From Paulinella micropora (taxonomy: Eukaryota; Cercozoa; Imbricatea; Euglyphida): 64,000 nt of DNA. Below, one piece after another: positions 21,936 to 31,591 of this stretch (position 1 is the first letter of the stretch; every line of letters starts with the position of its first letter). The stretch lies in NCBI GenBank assembly GCA_009731375.1, contig BJOX01000086.1, positions 924,387 to 988,386 of the forward strand. Direction: 5' to 3'. A model generated the notes under the pieces. That model did not search any database. It had not been told where the DNA came from and saw nothing but the letters and a program-made list of their open reading frames with translations. The translations under genes and the position numbers were made by a program.

Positions 21936-23897
21936 TTAGCCCGAGTTGCACCCCAATTGGGTATGAACTGGCTGTAATATTGCGCAATCGCAAGAAATGA
22001 GTGCAGCTCTGTGCGATTCTTCTGCCTCTGCCATGATCTCCTCCCTCTTCTCTTTGGATATCGAGACTCTATTATAAGAGATTTCGTACCCCAAATATGT
22101 CACGTTTGTCTTTGCGAGTTGACATTTCTTCAAATTACATTTCAGGCCAAATAGTTTGATACGCCTGAAAATGTCTGTTAGATGGTCGATGTGCTCTTCC
22201 ATCGTATTGGAGTACACGATAATGTCATCGATGTAACAAAATGCGTACTCTCCCTCCTTCTGTCCTCTTCTCCTCATGAAACATCCCTCTGTCTGGTCAT
22301 CATATTTGCTACTCAGCATGCTTTGCATCGCTTTCTGAAAGAGTCCCGGGGCCTGTTTGAGTCCCATCGGAAGTACTTTCCACTGATATATCTCCATTCC
22401 TACTACAAATGCAGTCAGCCATCTGGACTTTTCATCCAGTGGAATTTGCCAGAAGCCATTCTTCAGATCAATGACTGAGTATAGCTTGGCGTTCCGCAAT
22501 ACTCGCCTTCCTTCTTCAAGAGTAGGTAATGGATTTCGTTCCTCCTCTAAAATTTTATTGACGCGGGCATAGTTAACCGTTAAGCGCCATTCTCCTCCCG
22601 GTTTAGGCACCAGTCTCGGTTGGGAAACTATTGGAGATGTCGATCTCTCAATGAAATCCTCATCGAGTAACTGCCGTGCTTGTTCTTCTGCGATCTTTGC
22701 TTCATGTATACTCAGATTTGCCCGTCGTGGCGCCGGTGAAGGCTCAGCACCTGGTATTTTACAAATAACCGCGGTGAAGTCTTCCGGCTTGACACCTCCC
22801 GCTTGAGGGGGGTCAAAAATCATTTTGTTCGCCTTCAATCTCTCTTTCAAAACCTCTTTCTCCTTCTCCGTACCTGCTCCTCCTGCCAATTTCTCGTCTA
22901 TCGCCGCCTTAAACTCCTCCTCTGACATTCTCTTGTGATGCTTGAGGGGTGCTCTGTCCTCCTCCAAGCCCAACTCTTCTTCTGATATATCGTCCATTCC
23001 CGTTTTTTCATATGTGGCAGTGTCTGGTTCGTCGTCCTCCGCCAGACCTACCAACATATCTATTAATCTCGCATATTGCAACGGAGCTTTTCGGGTGTAG
23101 AAACCATCGAAGCATGTGAATGCTTGAGGAATCAATTTCAACTTGTCCTGGTCTCTGAGCTTCCGCTTGTATGCACTGCTCTGCTCACGAGTCCCGAGAC
23201 GACAAGCCACCACTAAGTGTTGCTTCCGTGAGGGCACCGGTATCGGATGATCAATAAGCCGGTCCCGTATCTCCTGCGCCCATATCGCCTTCTCATTGTA
23301 CGGGAGTATGACCGTATATGGTTTATTATTTTCAAAAAGAGTGCGCAGGCACTTTTTCACTTCTGTCAGTGAGCGCGGCCACGTAGGCTCGTCACCCCAG
23401 AATTCGGTAATAAAGCTTTTAATATCTTCTGCCGGGATATCAGGGAGTCGTCCCCTTCTCCTCGGTATAAACTCCTGTCTGTCCTTCTCTTCCACCTTTA
23501 CGTGAAAGCAATACCCGTTGGTAATATATACATCGGCCCCTGCTCCTTCTTCAAATCTCGCCAACGATGGGCACCTTTTTCCCATGCATATAATCTCCTC
23601 TTTCCTCTTTTCAATGAGATCGTCTATCGACTTTTTATCCCATTGTGTAGAGACTGTAGCCGTATAGACCTCCGCCTCTCTCTTGTCTGACAGGTTTGAA
23701 CCATCTTTAGACACCGCGTCCGTTGGCATATATGCCTCATATGCGTGTGTAATGGCCACCTGTTTCCCTTCCGATGCTACCCCTAGGTGTAGGGCCTCGT
23801 ATGAGTCAATAGCATGGAGAGAGTCGACAGTATATTCTTCTCCTGGCTCTACGCCGTATATGACTCTTTTGGCGGCGCAATCAATCACTACGTTCAT
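21936..23897 (-). CDS. Gypsy pol fragment, copy 2: protease end, long linker, reverse transcriptase
   Basis: 653 codons, predicted protein apparently identical to copy 1 at 3886-5847. It begins with the last strand of a retropepsin-like domain (NVVIDCAAKRV), then about 320 residues of charged linker without recognised domain, then RT: VPKPGGEWRL, VIDLKNGFWQIPL, MGLKQAPGLFQ, the FCYIDDIIVYS active site at about 556, and LGYEIS in the thumb. The first in-frame stop upstream is a TAA at 23940-23942, and the frame before it encodes the rest of the protease-like domain, so the annotated ATG is only the first Met after a lesion. The frame ends in a nonsense tail after an indel near 22020. Confidence 0.85.
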   Translation of the reverse strand: MNVVIDCAAKRVIYGVEPGEEYTVDSLHAIDSYEALHLGVASEGKQVAITHAYEAYMPTDAVSKDGSNLSDKREAEVYTATVSTQWDKKSIDDLIEKRKEEIICMGKRCPSLARFEEGAGADVYITNGYCFHVKVEEKDRQEFIPRRRGRLPDIPAEDIKSFITEFWGDEPTWPRSLTEVKKCLRTLFENNKPYTVILPYNEKAIWAQEIRDRLIDHPIPVPSRKQHLVVACRLGTREQSSAYKRKLRDQDKLKLIPQAFTCFDGFYTRKAPLQYARLIDMLVGLAEDDEPDTATYEKTGMDDISEEELGLEEDRAPLKHHKRMSEEEFKAAIDEKLAGGAGTEKEKEVLKERLKANKMIFDPPQAGGVKPEDFTAVICKIPGAEPSPAPRRANLSIHEAKIAEEQARQLLDEDFIERSTSPIVSQPRLVPKPGGEWRLTVNYARVNKILEEERNPLPTLEEGRRVLRNAKLYSVIDLKNGFWQIPLDEKSRWLTAFVVGMEIYQWKVLPMGLKQAPGLFQKAMQSMLSSKYDDQTEGCFMRRRGQKEGEYAFCYIDDIIVYSNTMEEHIDHLTDIFRRIKLFGLKCNLKKCQLAKTNVTYLGYEISYNRVSISKEKREEIMAEAEESHRAALISCDCAILQPVHTQLGCNSG

Positions 23898-23942
23898 TGT
23901 CGCCAGTTGGTCGTACGATAAAAGAACAGATCCGTGGTATTA

Positions 23943-24684
23943 GGGGACAACGTAAAAGTCCACTCGATATACTCGTCCGGATTTCAATTTAAAATTTAAA
24001 GTGATGATGCCCGTTATATCCGTTCGGCTACTAACTCCTTTTAAGGTGCCAGATGATTTTTTCATATTAGTTTCTAACCACGCTTGGTGTTTCGTAGTAA
24101 ATTTCTGGCCGACAATATTAATATTCGCCATAGTATCATTACCAACGTTTATAAAGGTATTTAATGTTTCACAAAAAAGGTTCGTATAGCATAAAGCGTC
24201 TGGCCGGTGACTTTTTAAGGCCAATACAAGGAGCTTGTGTTCTAAAATCTGTATCCTTTTCTCGAGGTTCGCCTCCTCCTCCCTTTCCGCCGTTTTTGTA
24301 AATGTCTTGGGTATTGTTCATAGGCGAAGGATGATTGTCCTTGCTTTCTCTGTTTGAGACCGTGAGGAGAGGTTGATGTCCTCCATCCTCCTTGTCTATT
24401 GTCTGTCTCTGCAAGTTGATAAGATTAACTGCCGGTTCTATTCTTACTTTCTTCGGCTGTGGCTGCGACAGGCCCGCCTGCTTTCTCTTTGCCAGCGCTT
24501 TACTCGCCTGCCTATTAGCAGCATGCACTGTTTGTTGTCGTGATGGGTGTACTGGTATTGTACTACCTTTGAGTTGGTCTGTGGCCTGCTGTGGGCTCTT
24601 AGACTCACTGGTACCCTTGGTTGGGACCTGCACAACGGTGTATCGTGCAATGCATGTTGTTCTGTTTTCTCCCTCCTTCTCTAG
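23943..24684 (-). pseudogene. Gag-pol linker and retropepsin-like domain, copy 2
   Basis: Directly after the gag TGA the same frame stays open to 24169 (172 codons, basic, Gln/Lys-rich). A neighbouring frame then carries a short heptad-like helix (LEKRIQILEHKL) and a protease-like domain ending FYVVP at a TAA (23940-23942), after which pol continues in the same frame. The frame change near 24265-24290 differs between copies, so it is a private lesion. Where retropepsins have Asp-Thr/Ser-Gly the copy 2 frame reads Ile-Val-Gly (copy 1: Val-Val-Gly). The downstream strand motif before NVVIDC fits a retropepsin fold. Function as a protease is therefore doubtful. Confidence 0.55.
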
Positions 24685-24690
24685 TCATTG
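24681..24690 (-). promoter_or_regulatory. Candidate stop-codon readthrough site at the gag/pol boundary
   Basis: The gag frame ends CAA-UGA-CUA-GAG. UGA followed by CUA(G) is an established leaky-termination context. Copy 1 has CAG-UGA-CUA-GAG at 6638-6647, although gag is otherwise diverged. Downstream, copy 2 stays open in the gag frame for 172 codons. The alternative is simple termination followed by internal initiation: in copy 2 an AUG overlaps the stop (AUGA), but copy 1 has GUG there. Confidence 0.55.
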
Positions 24691-27309
24691 GACTACCTCA
24701 AATCTGTTACCTGAGTCGGCATCAGTGTCGGTAGTGGTTGCGCCTGATGTCGCATAGGCCTGTGGTGCTGAGGAACTCGAGCTTGAGCTCGAGCCGTCTG
24801 CCCAGCCCCCATCTCTGTGGTACGGGCGCTCTGCGCTGCCGTATCCACCTCGGCCAACCCATCTTCCTCCTCCTCTACGTTGAAATACACCTCTTCCTCC
24901 TCCTGTTCTCACAAATCCTCTCTCCCCCCCGCGAGTGTATGTGCCTCGTGCGAAAGGGGCTCCTCCTCCTCGATTGATTCCTCTCCCTCCTCCTCTTCCT
25001 CGTGTTCCACCTCTTCCTCTACTTGCCGCTTCTATGGCTGCCGTCTTCTGATCATCTCTAGCGAAAAGAGAATTGATCGCGTCAGCTAGTTCGTGGTCAT
25101 GGTCCGCGACATCCTGTAATTTCCACCCCTGATCCTTGCGCAGTCGGCGCAGAACGGCGACGGTGTTGGTTTCGTCCGACCGTACGTTCTTGAGGAGTGT
25201 GTTTCGGATGCGGGTGTCCTCGACATCGTGGTTGTACGGGCATTTCTTATTTGTGTGTTTGAAGCATTGTGCCCGTGCCCACCAACGAATACAAGGTGTG
25301 TTAGCTTCACGACTGTTCTCTCTTGGTCGCTTTCCTAGAGATCGTTGCGTATGTGCGGCTTGCGGTTGAGCAGAAGCCGATGCAGAACCGATCAAGGATG
25401 CTGTCTGGCTGTCGAGCCTCTGACAAGCGGTCATTACTTCGGTCCACAACATTTTTGGGCTCACGGCCTTAGTCGTGGCCTCAAAGACGCTCATCTCCAA
25501 AAAGTTCAAGTGCTTTACCTTGTCGAAGGTTTTGCAGTCTTGCATGAGCAGTGTGAGCTTATTTTTGTTGTAGACGTGCAAAGCACTGAGGAAATATAGG
25601 AGTATGGCTTTGTGGTTATAAAAGAGAGTGTACTGGGTGCCCACATTTGTTAAGACAGATGCAAGCTGAGTGACAGACTGCAACTGCTCCGATACTAAGT
25701 CGAAAATTTCAAACCCAATCAATGTGCCAGTGCACAAGTGTTGGTATCCACTTGCCTTAAAGTATCGAATGAGGGCAGCAATGGCCAGAGTACAACTCAT
25801 CTCTGCATGTCCACCTTTCCTTGCTAGCTCCTCCTCTCCTCTGTACTTCTCGTAAGTTATACGATCAAAACCAGCTCCAAGGAGGGATCGATCACAGAGA
25901 TGTTCTAGGACTTCATACTCCTGCTCCACCTCACATTGGTTCTGCTGGAAGCATCTGTCCATCTCATTGAGCTTAGTCATGAGGGTCTTCTCTGTTTCAG
26001 CCTCATTGGCAGTGATAGCATAGAGCTTAAGGCCCCCTCCCCCAATTTTGATTTTAGCTAGGGCTGCCTGCAGCGCCTGCTTTTTCTTCTGGGAGTCAGT
26101 CAAGTTAATTACTGTCCCTCCCCCTTGGGGTCCTCCTCCTGTGGGTCCTCCTCCTGCTTTCTTGGGAGCTGGGTTAGATGTGGTAGGTGGAGCCGTTGGC
26201 TGTGGAGCCACCCGTGCTACTGCCATTGCCACAGCTATCTTCTCCTTCTGCTCCTTCTCCTCTTTCTGTCATCTCTCTTCTTCTTTCACCTGTCGTGCTA
26301 GATGAGTCACGAACTGTGCAAGCCCTGTGGCACTAGAGAGGAAGTGTGCCTTTTCTCTCATGGAAGACTTATCAGCTCTGTTATCATTTGGGATTGTTGT
26401 GAGAGGGCCTTTAATGAGAGTGTGATTCTTCGTGTGGGCCCATTGTTTCCATGTTGGTTTTTGCTCCTTCCCCTCAAAGAGGCCCTTATGGAGTTGTGTG
26501 AGGCGTTCAAGCACCTGACAAGACTGGTCAACCTCCTCGTAAACAGGATGTTGCCTTGTGTTGTCTTTCAGTGCTTTGTACATTTCGTTGTAAGCCCGTG
26601 TGAAGGCAGTTACAAAAGCCTCAAGGGCAAACTCAATGCCACTTTGGTTTCTACCTTCGAACTTTCTTTCTAGATTCTTGATATCAGTGGGGACACCACA
26701 GACAGACAGCCATGCTGCAGTTGTGCGTTTATTTTTCCACTGTATGTTTGTGCGTTCATAAAATTCCGCAACGAGCACAGCAGCGTAGAGTGTTGCAGAT
26801 ATGTCGTATATGTCGCACAGTGTAAGAGTGTCGCCATACTTGATATCCTGCAATGGCACTCTTTCGTGCTCAAACCTCACTTTGTTGAAGAGAGGCTTCG
26901 CAAGGCCGGGAATTTCGATCAGGAGGTTGCTTTGACCTTGTCCTGGTCTATTCCTTTTCTCGTAAGGAATGTAGATGTGTGTTTTATAATAGGTTGGGTA
27001 GTTAAGGAAGAAGGACTCTTCATCATCATATGTAGCCAACTGTTCCCATGTATTTGGGATATTCTGGCCAACATCCTCCATCTCTCTCTCTGCCTCTGTC
27101 AGTGGAGAGCCTCCAGTCTGACCTGCACTCGCTTCTTGTGCATTACCCCCCCCTGTCGACTCTACATCGGCTGTATACGTATACTCCTCTCTCTCCTCTC
27201 CATCTCTATCCCCCCTCTCTTCTGAGTACTGAGTCTCCTGCTCCTCTCCTCCCTCACTAGGACCATAATCAGTTGGTGTCACACCAGCCTGCTCATTCTC
27301 GTCTTCCAT
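24685..27309 (-). CDS. Gag polyprotein, gypsy copy 2, with CCCH finger and RGG tail (one internal TGA)
   Basis: 875 codons in one frame, interrupted by a single TGA at 26269-26271 where copy 1 is open, so the two halves (346 and 515+ residues) are one gene. The N-terminus (about 1-110) is acidic and disordered. A mostly helical region of about 500 residues follows, presumably capsid. Near the middle of the second half is CIRWWARAQC-x7-CPYNH, a C-x8-C-x7-C-x3-H zinc finger of CCCH type, instead of the CCHC knuckle usual in retroviral Gag. An Arg/Gly box (many RGG) and a Ser run follow, ending FEVVQ. The protein would assemble particles and bind RNA. The start is the first ATG after a 630-nt leader and begins MEDENEQAG. 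Confidence 0.8.
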
Positions 27310-27925
27310 CTTAAGTTATGAGAATCACGTCTGCTTTTTTTTCTTCTTTTTTTCCTCTGTTATTCTTATCACTCTATGCAACCTTCTTCTCCTTCTTCCT
27401 TTTCTCTGTTGAAATAGTTATGGTGCGTCAGGCCCTACACAGAGATAACGATAGTTTGGTCAAAAGAGCTGTTTTGTAGAAGTCAGTCTGTCGTCGGACA
27501 GTGCTTCGATATTTGTCTTGCTCTTGTGTGAGAGATGCCAGTGTAATCTCCTCTGGTTTCTGCAGAGAAAATGCAAGGAAAATAGTTCAGAACAGAGAGT
27601 GGGAGTGCTTTGCTCGTTTTTCCTCTGTCTGTGTGTTTGTCTGATGTTTGCTTCGCACTTGTCCTACTTGGCTTTATGCAAGCAGCAAGAGGGAGTGGAG
27701 TAGGTGTGGTCTGGTGTCTTGTAGAAGAGCACACAGAAGCCAAATGTGCACAAGGGCTAAAGGTTATGCCAGCTTGTGACAAATTGATCGCTTGTTTGTA
27801 AGTTTTTTGTTTGAGGATGAGTAGGAGTGTTTGTTTTCGTCTGATGTCTGTGCGACAGATCAGCGAAAAATAAATTTGTGCTTATCTGATGTCTGTACGA
27901 CAGATCAGAAAAGAAATCAGCTTTT
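27310..27925 (-). other. Leader (5' UTR) of gypsy copy 2
   Basis: About 620 nt between primer site and gag ATG with no ORF. It includes an imperfect tandem pair: TCTGATGTCTGTGCGACAGA near 27840 and TCTGATGTCTGTACGACAGA near 27888, each self-complementary around CTGT..ACAG and able to form a small hairpin; such structures in this position are candidates for dimerisation or packaging signals. Confidence 0.5.
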
Positions 27926-27939
27926 AGCTATGGACTCCA
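27926..27939 (-). promoter_or_regulatory. Primer-binding site of gypsy copy 2
   Basis: Two bases after the LTR end (AGTACA) the minus strand reads TGGAGTCCATAGC. TGG at this point is the standard complement of a tRNA CCA end. I cannot name the tRNA. Confidence 0.6.
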
Positions 27940-27941
27940 AA

Positions 27942-28159
27942 TGTACTATCCCCAACGATAGCTCAATGGAAGAGTAAGTCGGTAATATAACCAAACACAG
28001 TCCTCAAAAAAGAGAATGATGTCTCGTTATATTAGCTCAGTGACGCAAAGACAAAAAGCCGCCAAAAGACCAGGATCAAATTGGCATTTCAGACGTGTCC
28101 GGCCAGACGAAATCTATAAATTAGTTTTTTACCGGATAATTCGGGGGGTGATGTCCACA
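27942..28159 (-). repeat. 5' LTR of gypsy copy 2 (218 bp)
   Basis: Begins TGTGGACATC and ends GATAGTACA on the minus strand, so it has TGT...ACA termini. Its two halves occur separately at 17954-18084 and 57383-57469 with about four differences in total. The flank carries the CAGC target duplication (GCTG at 28160-28163). It includes TAGCTCAATGGAAGAG, which looks like a tRNA D-arm, but this lies inside the LTR and no full tRNA folds. Confidence 0.92.
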
Positions 28160-28336
28160 GCTGTTTTTATTGAGTAAAGTCAAAAACCTTGAAGCAAAAG
28201 TGTACGGGAAGCGAGTGTGAAAATTTCAGGAAAAATCTTTGAGTTGAATTTATAATTTTTTTTTTTTATAGACGGGTGCCCTCATACTGCACTTTTTCCA
28301 CGTGAACGTGCCACAAAATAATTTTTTAGCAGAAAC

Positions 28337-30654
28337 ATGGAGGTGGGTGACCCCCTATCAGTGGCTGTAGAGAAGCTGGGAAAGGCTTGGGCACGCCAAC
28401 AATTTGGCGATCTTCTCTACAAGGACATCAGTGCTTTGGGTGTTTTGAAGGGAAAAGAAACCAAGCACAAAAAAGCACTTGTTACCATCCACTTTGACAA
28501 GCAGGACTATTTCTTCTTTTCCAAGCTTTTGCGACCCCAGCCCGACCATGCCGGGTCAGACCTGCATTTCATCAATGCTGCGGGAGAAGAGGTCAAAGGT
28601 GAGGTTTCAGATGAGGAGGAGGAGGAACCCCCAAACCCTCAACCCGAAGTGAAAGATGCTGTTCCCCAGGAAGACGAAGACAGTGCTGAGGAAGAGGGAG
28701 GTGAAGAAGAAAACCTTCCCTCGTACAATCCGTGTCCATATTCACAAGAAGAAGTAGATGGGGAGACGGCCAAACTATTGGCCAATGATATGAAGTGGAA
28801 CGTGGGTCCACATGTGGTGGATTGGGGAGCTGGTTGCCCTGTACATAAGGCCAAGACCACCTTGGCACACGATGCGGGACCCTGCATGTAAGCTCTTTCA
28901 CCCTTCTACCCTCTGCGCTCTCACTTCAAAAAAAAAATCCAGTTAACCTCACATTCACCATGACTTTTTGAATGGTTTTCTTTTTGTTCTTTTTTTTTGA
29001 ATTTGTTGTCGTTTCAGGGAATTATAGTTACAAAGTCACACTTCTTGTCTGCTTTTGCTAACTTGTTTTCTCTCTTTTTCGTATGTCCCATTACAATACA
29101 ATTTCAGGTTTTTTTTGCACCCCCCTGTCAATTTTTTTTCCTCTTTCGTTCATAGGCACTTTCTTCACTTCTTGCCGCATGAAGCAGTTCATACCATCGT
29201 TCGCCTGACTAACGAGGAGATGGAGAAGGAGCGAGAACCCCGTCTGCGGCAGGCCCTCACCTTTCAGGAGTTTTTAGTCTTCATTGGGCTACTTATCAAA
29301 ATCTCTCTGGCGGACCGAGGTCGTAGGCGTGCACACTGGGCCCCCACATCAGGACACGGTGCAGACGTGCTTCCGGGGGATGGATTTGGTAACATAATGG
29401 GGCAATCGGTTCGATGCTGTCTTGAAAAATTTGAGGCTAGGCCCCCCTGCAAATGAAGAGGACCCTTTTTTGCCGGTTCGTTCATTCATGCAGGCCGTGG
29501 ATGCCACAGCAAGTAAAGCCATAGTCCCGGGCAACATTCTCGTGGTAGATGAGAGTATGGGTCAATTTACGGGGGTGTGCATGCCAGGCCAAATGGTTGT
29601 CCCCCGCAAGCCTATTCCTGTTGGCAGAGAATATCATACCGTGTGTGATGTTGAAACAGGCATATGCATAGGCATGGAATGTGTGGAGGGTAGGGATAGG
29701 GATAGGCTAAAAGAATTAGTAGATGGGTTTGGGGTCACTGCTGCTACTACTTTGCGCCTAACAGAACCATGGTGGGGGAGTGGTTGAATTGTTGTTGGTG
29801 ATTCGTGGTTTGCTTCTGTCAAGACAGCTACTGAAGTGAAGAAGAGGGGGTTAGATTTTGTAGGCCAGGTGAAGACTGCGCATTCAGGGTTTCCCAAAAT
29901 GCTTTTGTGGAGTCAGAGGGGTCCTAAGAAAGGCGATTTAGCTTCAGCCACATGCATGCATGAGGGGGTGGAGCTGCTTGCAATCAATCAAAACGATCAC
30001 AACCAGCAGCAAATTATCGCAACTTGCTCCACAAATTTGCCTGGCAAACCCAGAGAGGCCCGTTTTAGTGTCAATGATCCTCGGGTTCCGCGCTGTGAGG
30101 CTGTGGCTCTTTATTATTCAGCTTTTAATGCAGTTGATGTATTCAATGCCGTGCGCCACGGGTCCTCTTCCCTCAATCTCACCCTTGGAATGCAGGATTG
30201 GAATTGGGCAGATTTCATGATTTTGCTTGATTTCATTATCACGAATGCCTACAAACATTTTTTTTTTTAGTCAGTCTGTTTTGTCCAAGTATGTAGCCTC
30301 AAAAGGAACTATCAGGCTTGGGTATTTCAAACTTTTGCTTGCAGACTCCCTCATTTTGCATGGTAATGAGGGTAATTGTATCCCTGCCCTCGCACAGCTT
30401 GCCCCCAGCCAGCCTAACATGCAGGATAGCTTTGCCCCATGCATGCAAGTCCTCAAATACCCACAAGTACCCATGGCCGACAAAATGAGAAAGAAAAGGG
30501 AGCTAGGGCACAACTATAACGAAGGTTTGGAGAAGTCAAAAAGATGTAAATGTGTCGTTTGTCTGCATGCCTTTTCAGAGAAGAAGGTATCTTACACTAT
30601 GTTTTATTGTGCTACCTGTGGGTCAGATGTGTCGCTGTGTGTGTGTGTGTGGGG
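28337..30654 (+). pseudogene. piggyBac-like (DDE_Tnp_1_7) transposase, decayed, with one intron
   Basis: Exon 1 (28337-28887, starting MEVGDPLSVA, acidic N-terminal domain) ends at a GTAAGC donor. A 268-nt intron (28888-29155, acceptor TTCATAG) is removed to join exon 2 exactly in frame. Exon 2 carries the conserved helical part, then the catalytic regions: Asp in LVVDESMGQF (about 29545), Asp in VVGDSWFAS (about 29800) and Asp in FNAVDVFNA (about 30135). It ends with a Cys-rich CKCVVC...CATC finger (about 30545-30620), as in piggyBac C-termini. Lesions are a frameshift near 29330-29350, a TAA at 29395-29397, a TGA at 29785-29787, and a frame change at the T-run 30259-30270. It would cut and paste at TTAA sites if intact. 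Confidence 0.82.
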
Positions 30655-30679
30655 GGGGGGGGGGCGGGGNNNNNNNNNN

Positions 30680-31498
30680 TTAGATTTTGTAGGCCAGGTG
30701 AAGACTGCGCATTCAGGGTTTCCCAAAATACTTTTGTGGAGTCAGAGGGGTCCTAAGAAAGGCGATTTAGCTTCAGCCACATGCATGCATGAGGGGGTGG
30801 AGCTGCTTGCAATCAATCAAAACGATCACAACCAGCAGCAAATTATCGCAACTTGCTCCACAAATTTGCCTGGCAAACCCAGAGAGGCCCGTTTTAGTGT
30901 CAATGATCCTCGGGTTCCGCGCTGTGAGGCTGTGGCTCTTTATTATTCAGCTTTTAATGCAGTTGATGTATTCAATGCAGTGCGCCACGGGTCCTCTTCC
31001 CTCAATCTCACCCTTGGAATGCAGGATTGGAATTGGGCAGATTTCATGATTTTGCTTGATTTCATTATCACGAATGCCTACAAACATTTTTTTTTTTAGT
31101 CAGTCTGTTTTGTCCAAGTATGTAGCCTCAAAAGGAACTATCAGGCTTGGGTATTTCAAACTTTTGCTTGCAGACTCCCTCATTTTGCATGGTAATGAGG
31201 GTAATTGTATCCCTGCCCTCGCACAGCTTGCCCCCAGCCAGCCTAACATGCAGGATAGCTTTGCCCCATGCATGCAAGTCCTCAAATACCCACAAGTACC
31301 CATGGCCGACAAAATGAGAAAGAAAAGGGAGCTAGGGCACAACTATAACGAAGGTTTGGAGAAGTCAAAAAGATGTAAATGTGTCGTTTGTCTGCATGCC
31401 TTTTCAGAGAAGAAGGTATCTTACACTATGTTTTATTGTGCTACCTGTGGGTCAGATGTGTCGCTGTGTGTGTGTGTGTGGGGGGGGGGGGGGCGGGC
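30680..31498 (+). repeat. Second copy of the piggyBac 3' part, probably an assembly duplication
   Basis: Repeats 29851-30669 with only a few substitutions. The first copy ends in GT/poly-G at the gap 30670-30679 and the second restarts mid-gene at TTAGATTTTG. A tandem duplicate starting exactly at a gap, both ending in the same poly-G run, fits failed joining of overlapping contigs or two haplotypes better than a biological duplication. Confidence 0.8.
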
Positions 31499-31591
31499 GA
31501 ACATGTCACTCGTGGCACAAACAGCACGGAATCCCTCAAAAAAATATAAAACGCCGTCGTATTAATCAATCTAACTCTTAATGACCTTGTG

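Larger units (their letters stand above)
17954..28159 (-). mobile_element. Ty3/gypsy-type LTR retrotransposon, copy 2 (near full length, 3' LTR split by inversion)
   Basis: Reading on the minus strand: 5' LTR (27942-28159), a TGG-type primer site two bases inside, a 630-nt leader, gag (27309-24685), protease-like region, RT (23897-21936), RNase H, integrase (ending 18972), 3' UTR, a purine tract, and then the first 131 bp of the 3' LTR (18084-17954). The missing 87 bp of that LTR lie at 57383-57469 on the other strand. The target duplication is CAGC (GCTG at 28160-28163; CAGC at 57470-57473). The domain order RT-RNase H-integrase with a GPY motif places it in Ty3/gypsy (Metaviridae-like). The coding region has one stop in gag, one in protease and two frameshifts in RT/RNase H, so this copy is not autonomous as read. 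LTR halves differ at only about four sites, so insertion is recent. Confidence 0.92.

Noticed and set aside
23940-24300. Programmed frameshift between Gag linker and protease in gypsy
   Set aside because: The frame offset differs between the two copies, so the shift is better explained by private indels.
27942-28159. tRNA-like D-arm TAGCTCAATGGAAGAG and TTAGCTCAGTGACG
   Set aside because: Both lie inside the 218-bp LTR. No acceptor or anticodon stem can be folded, and the repeat is fully explained as an LTR.
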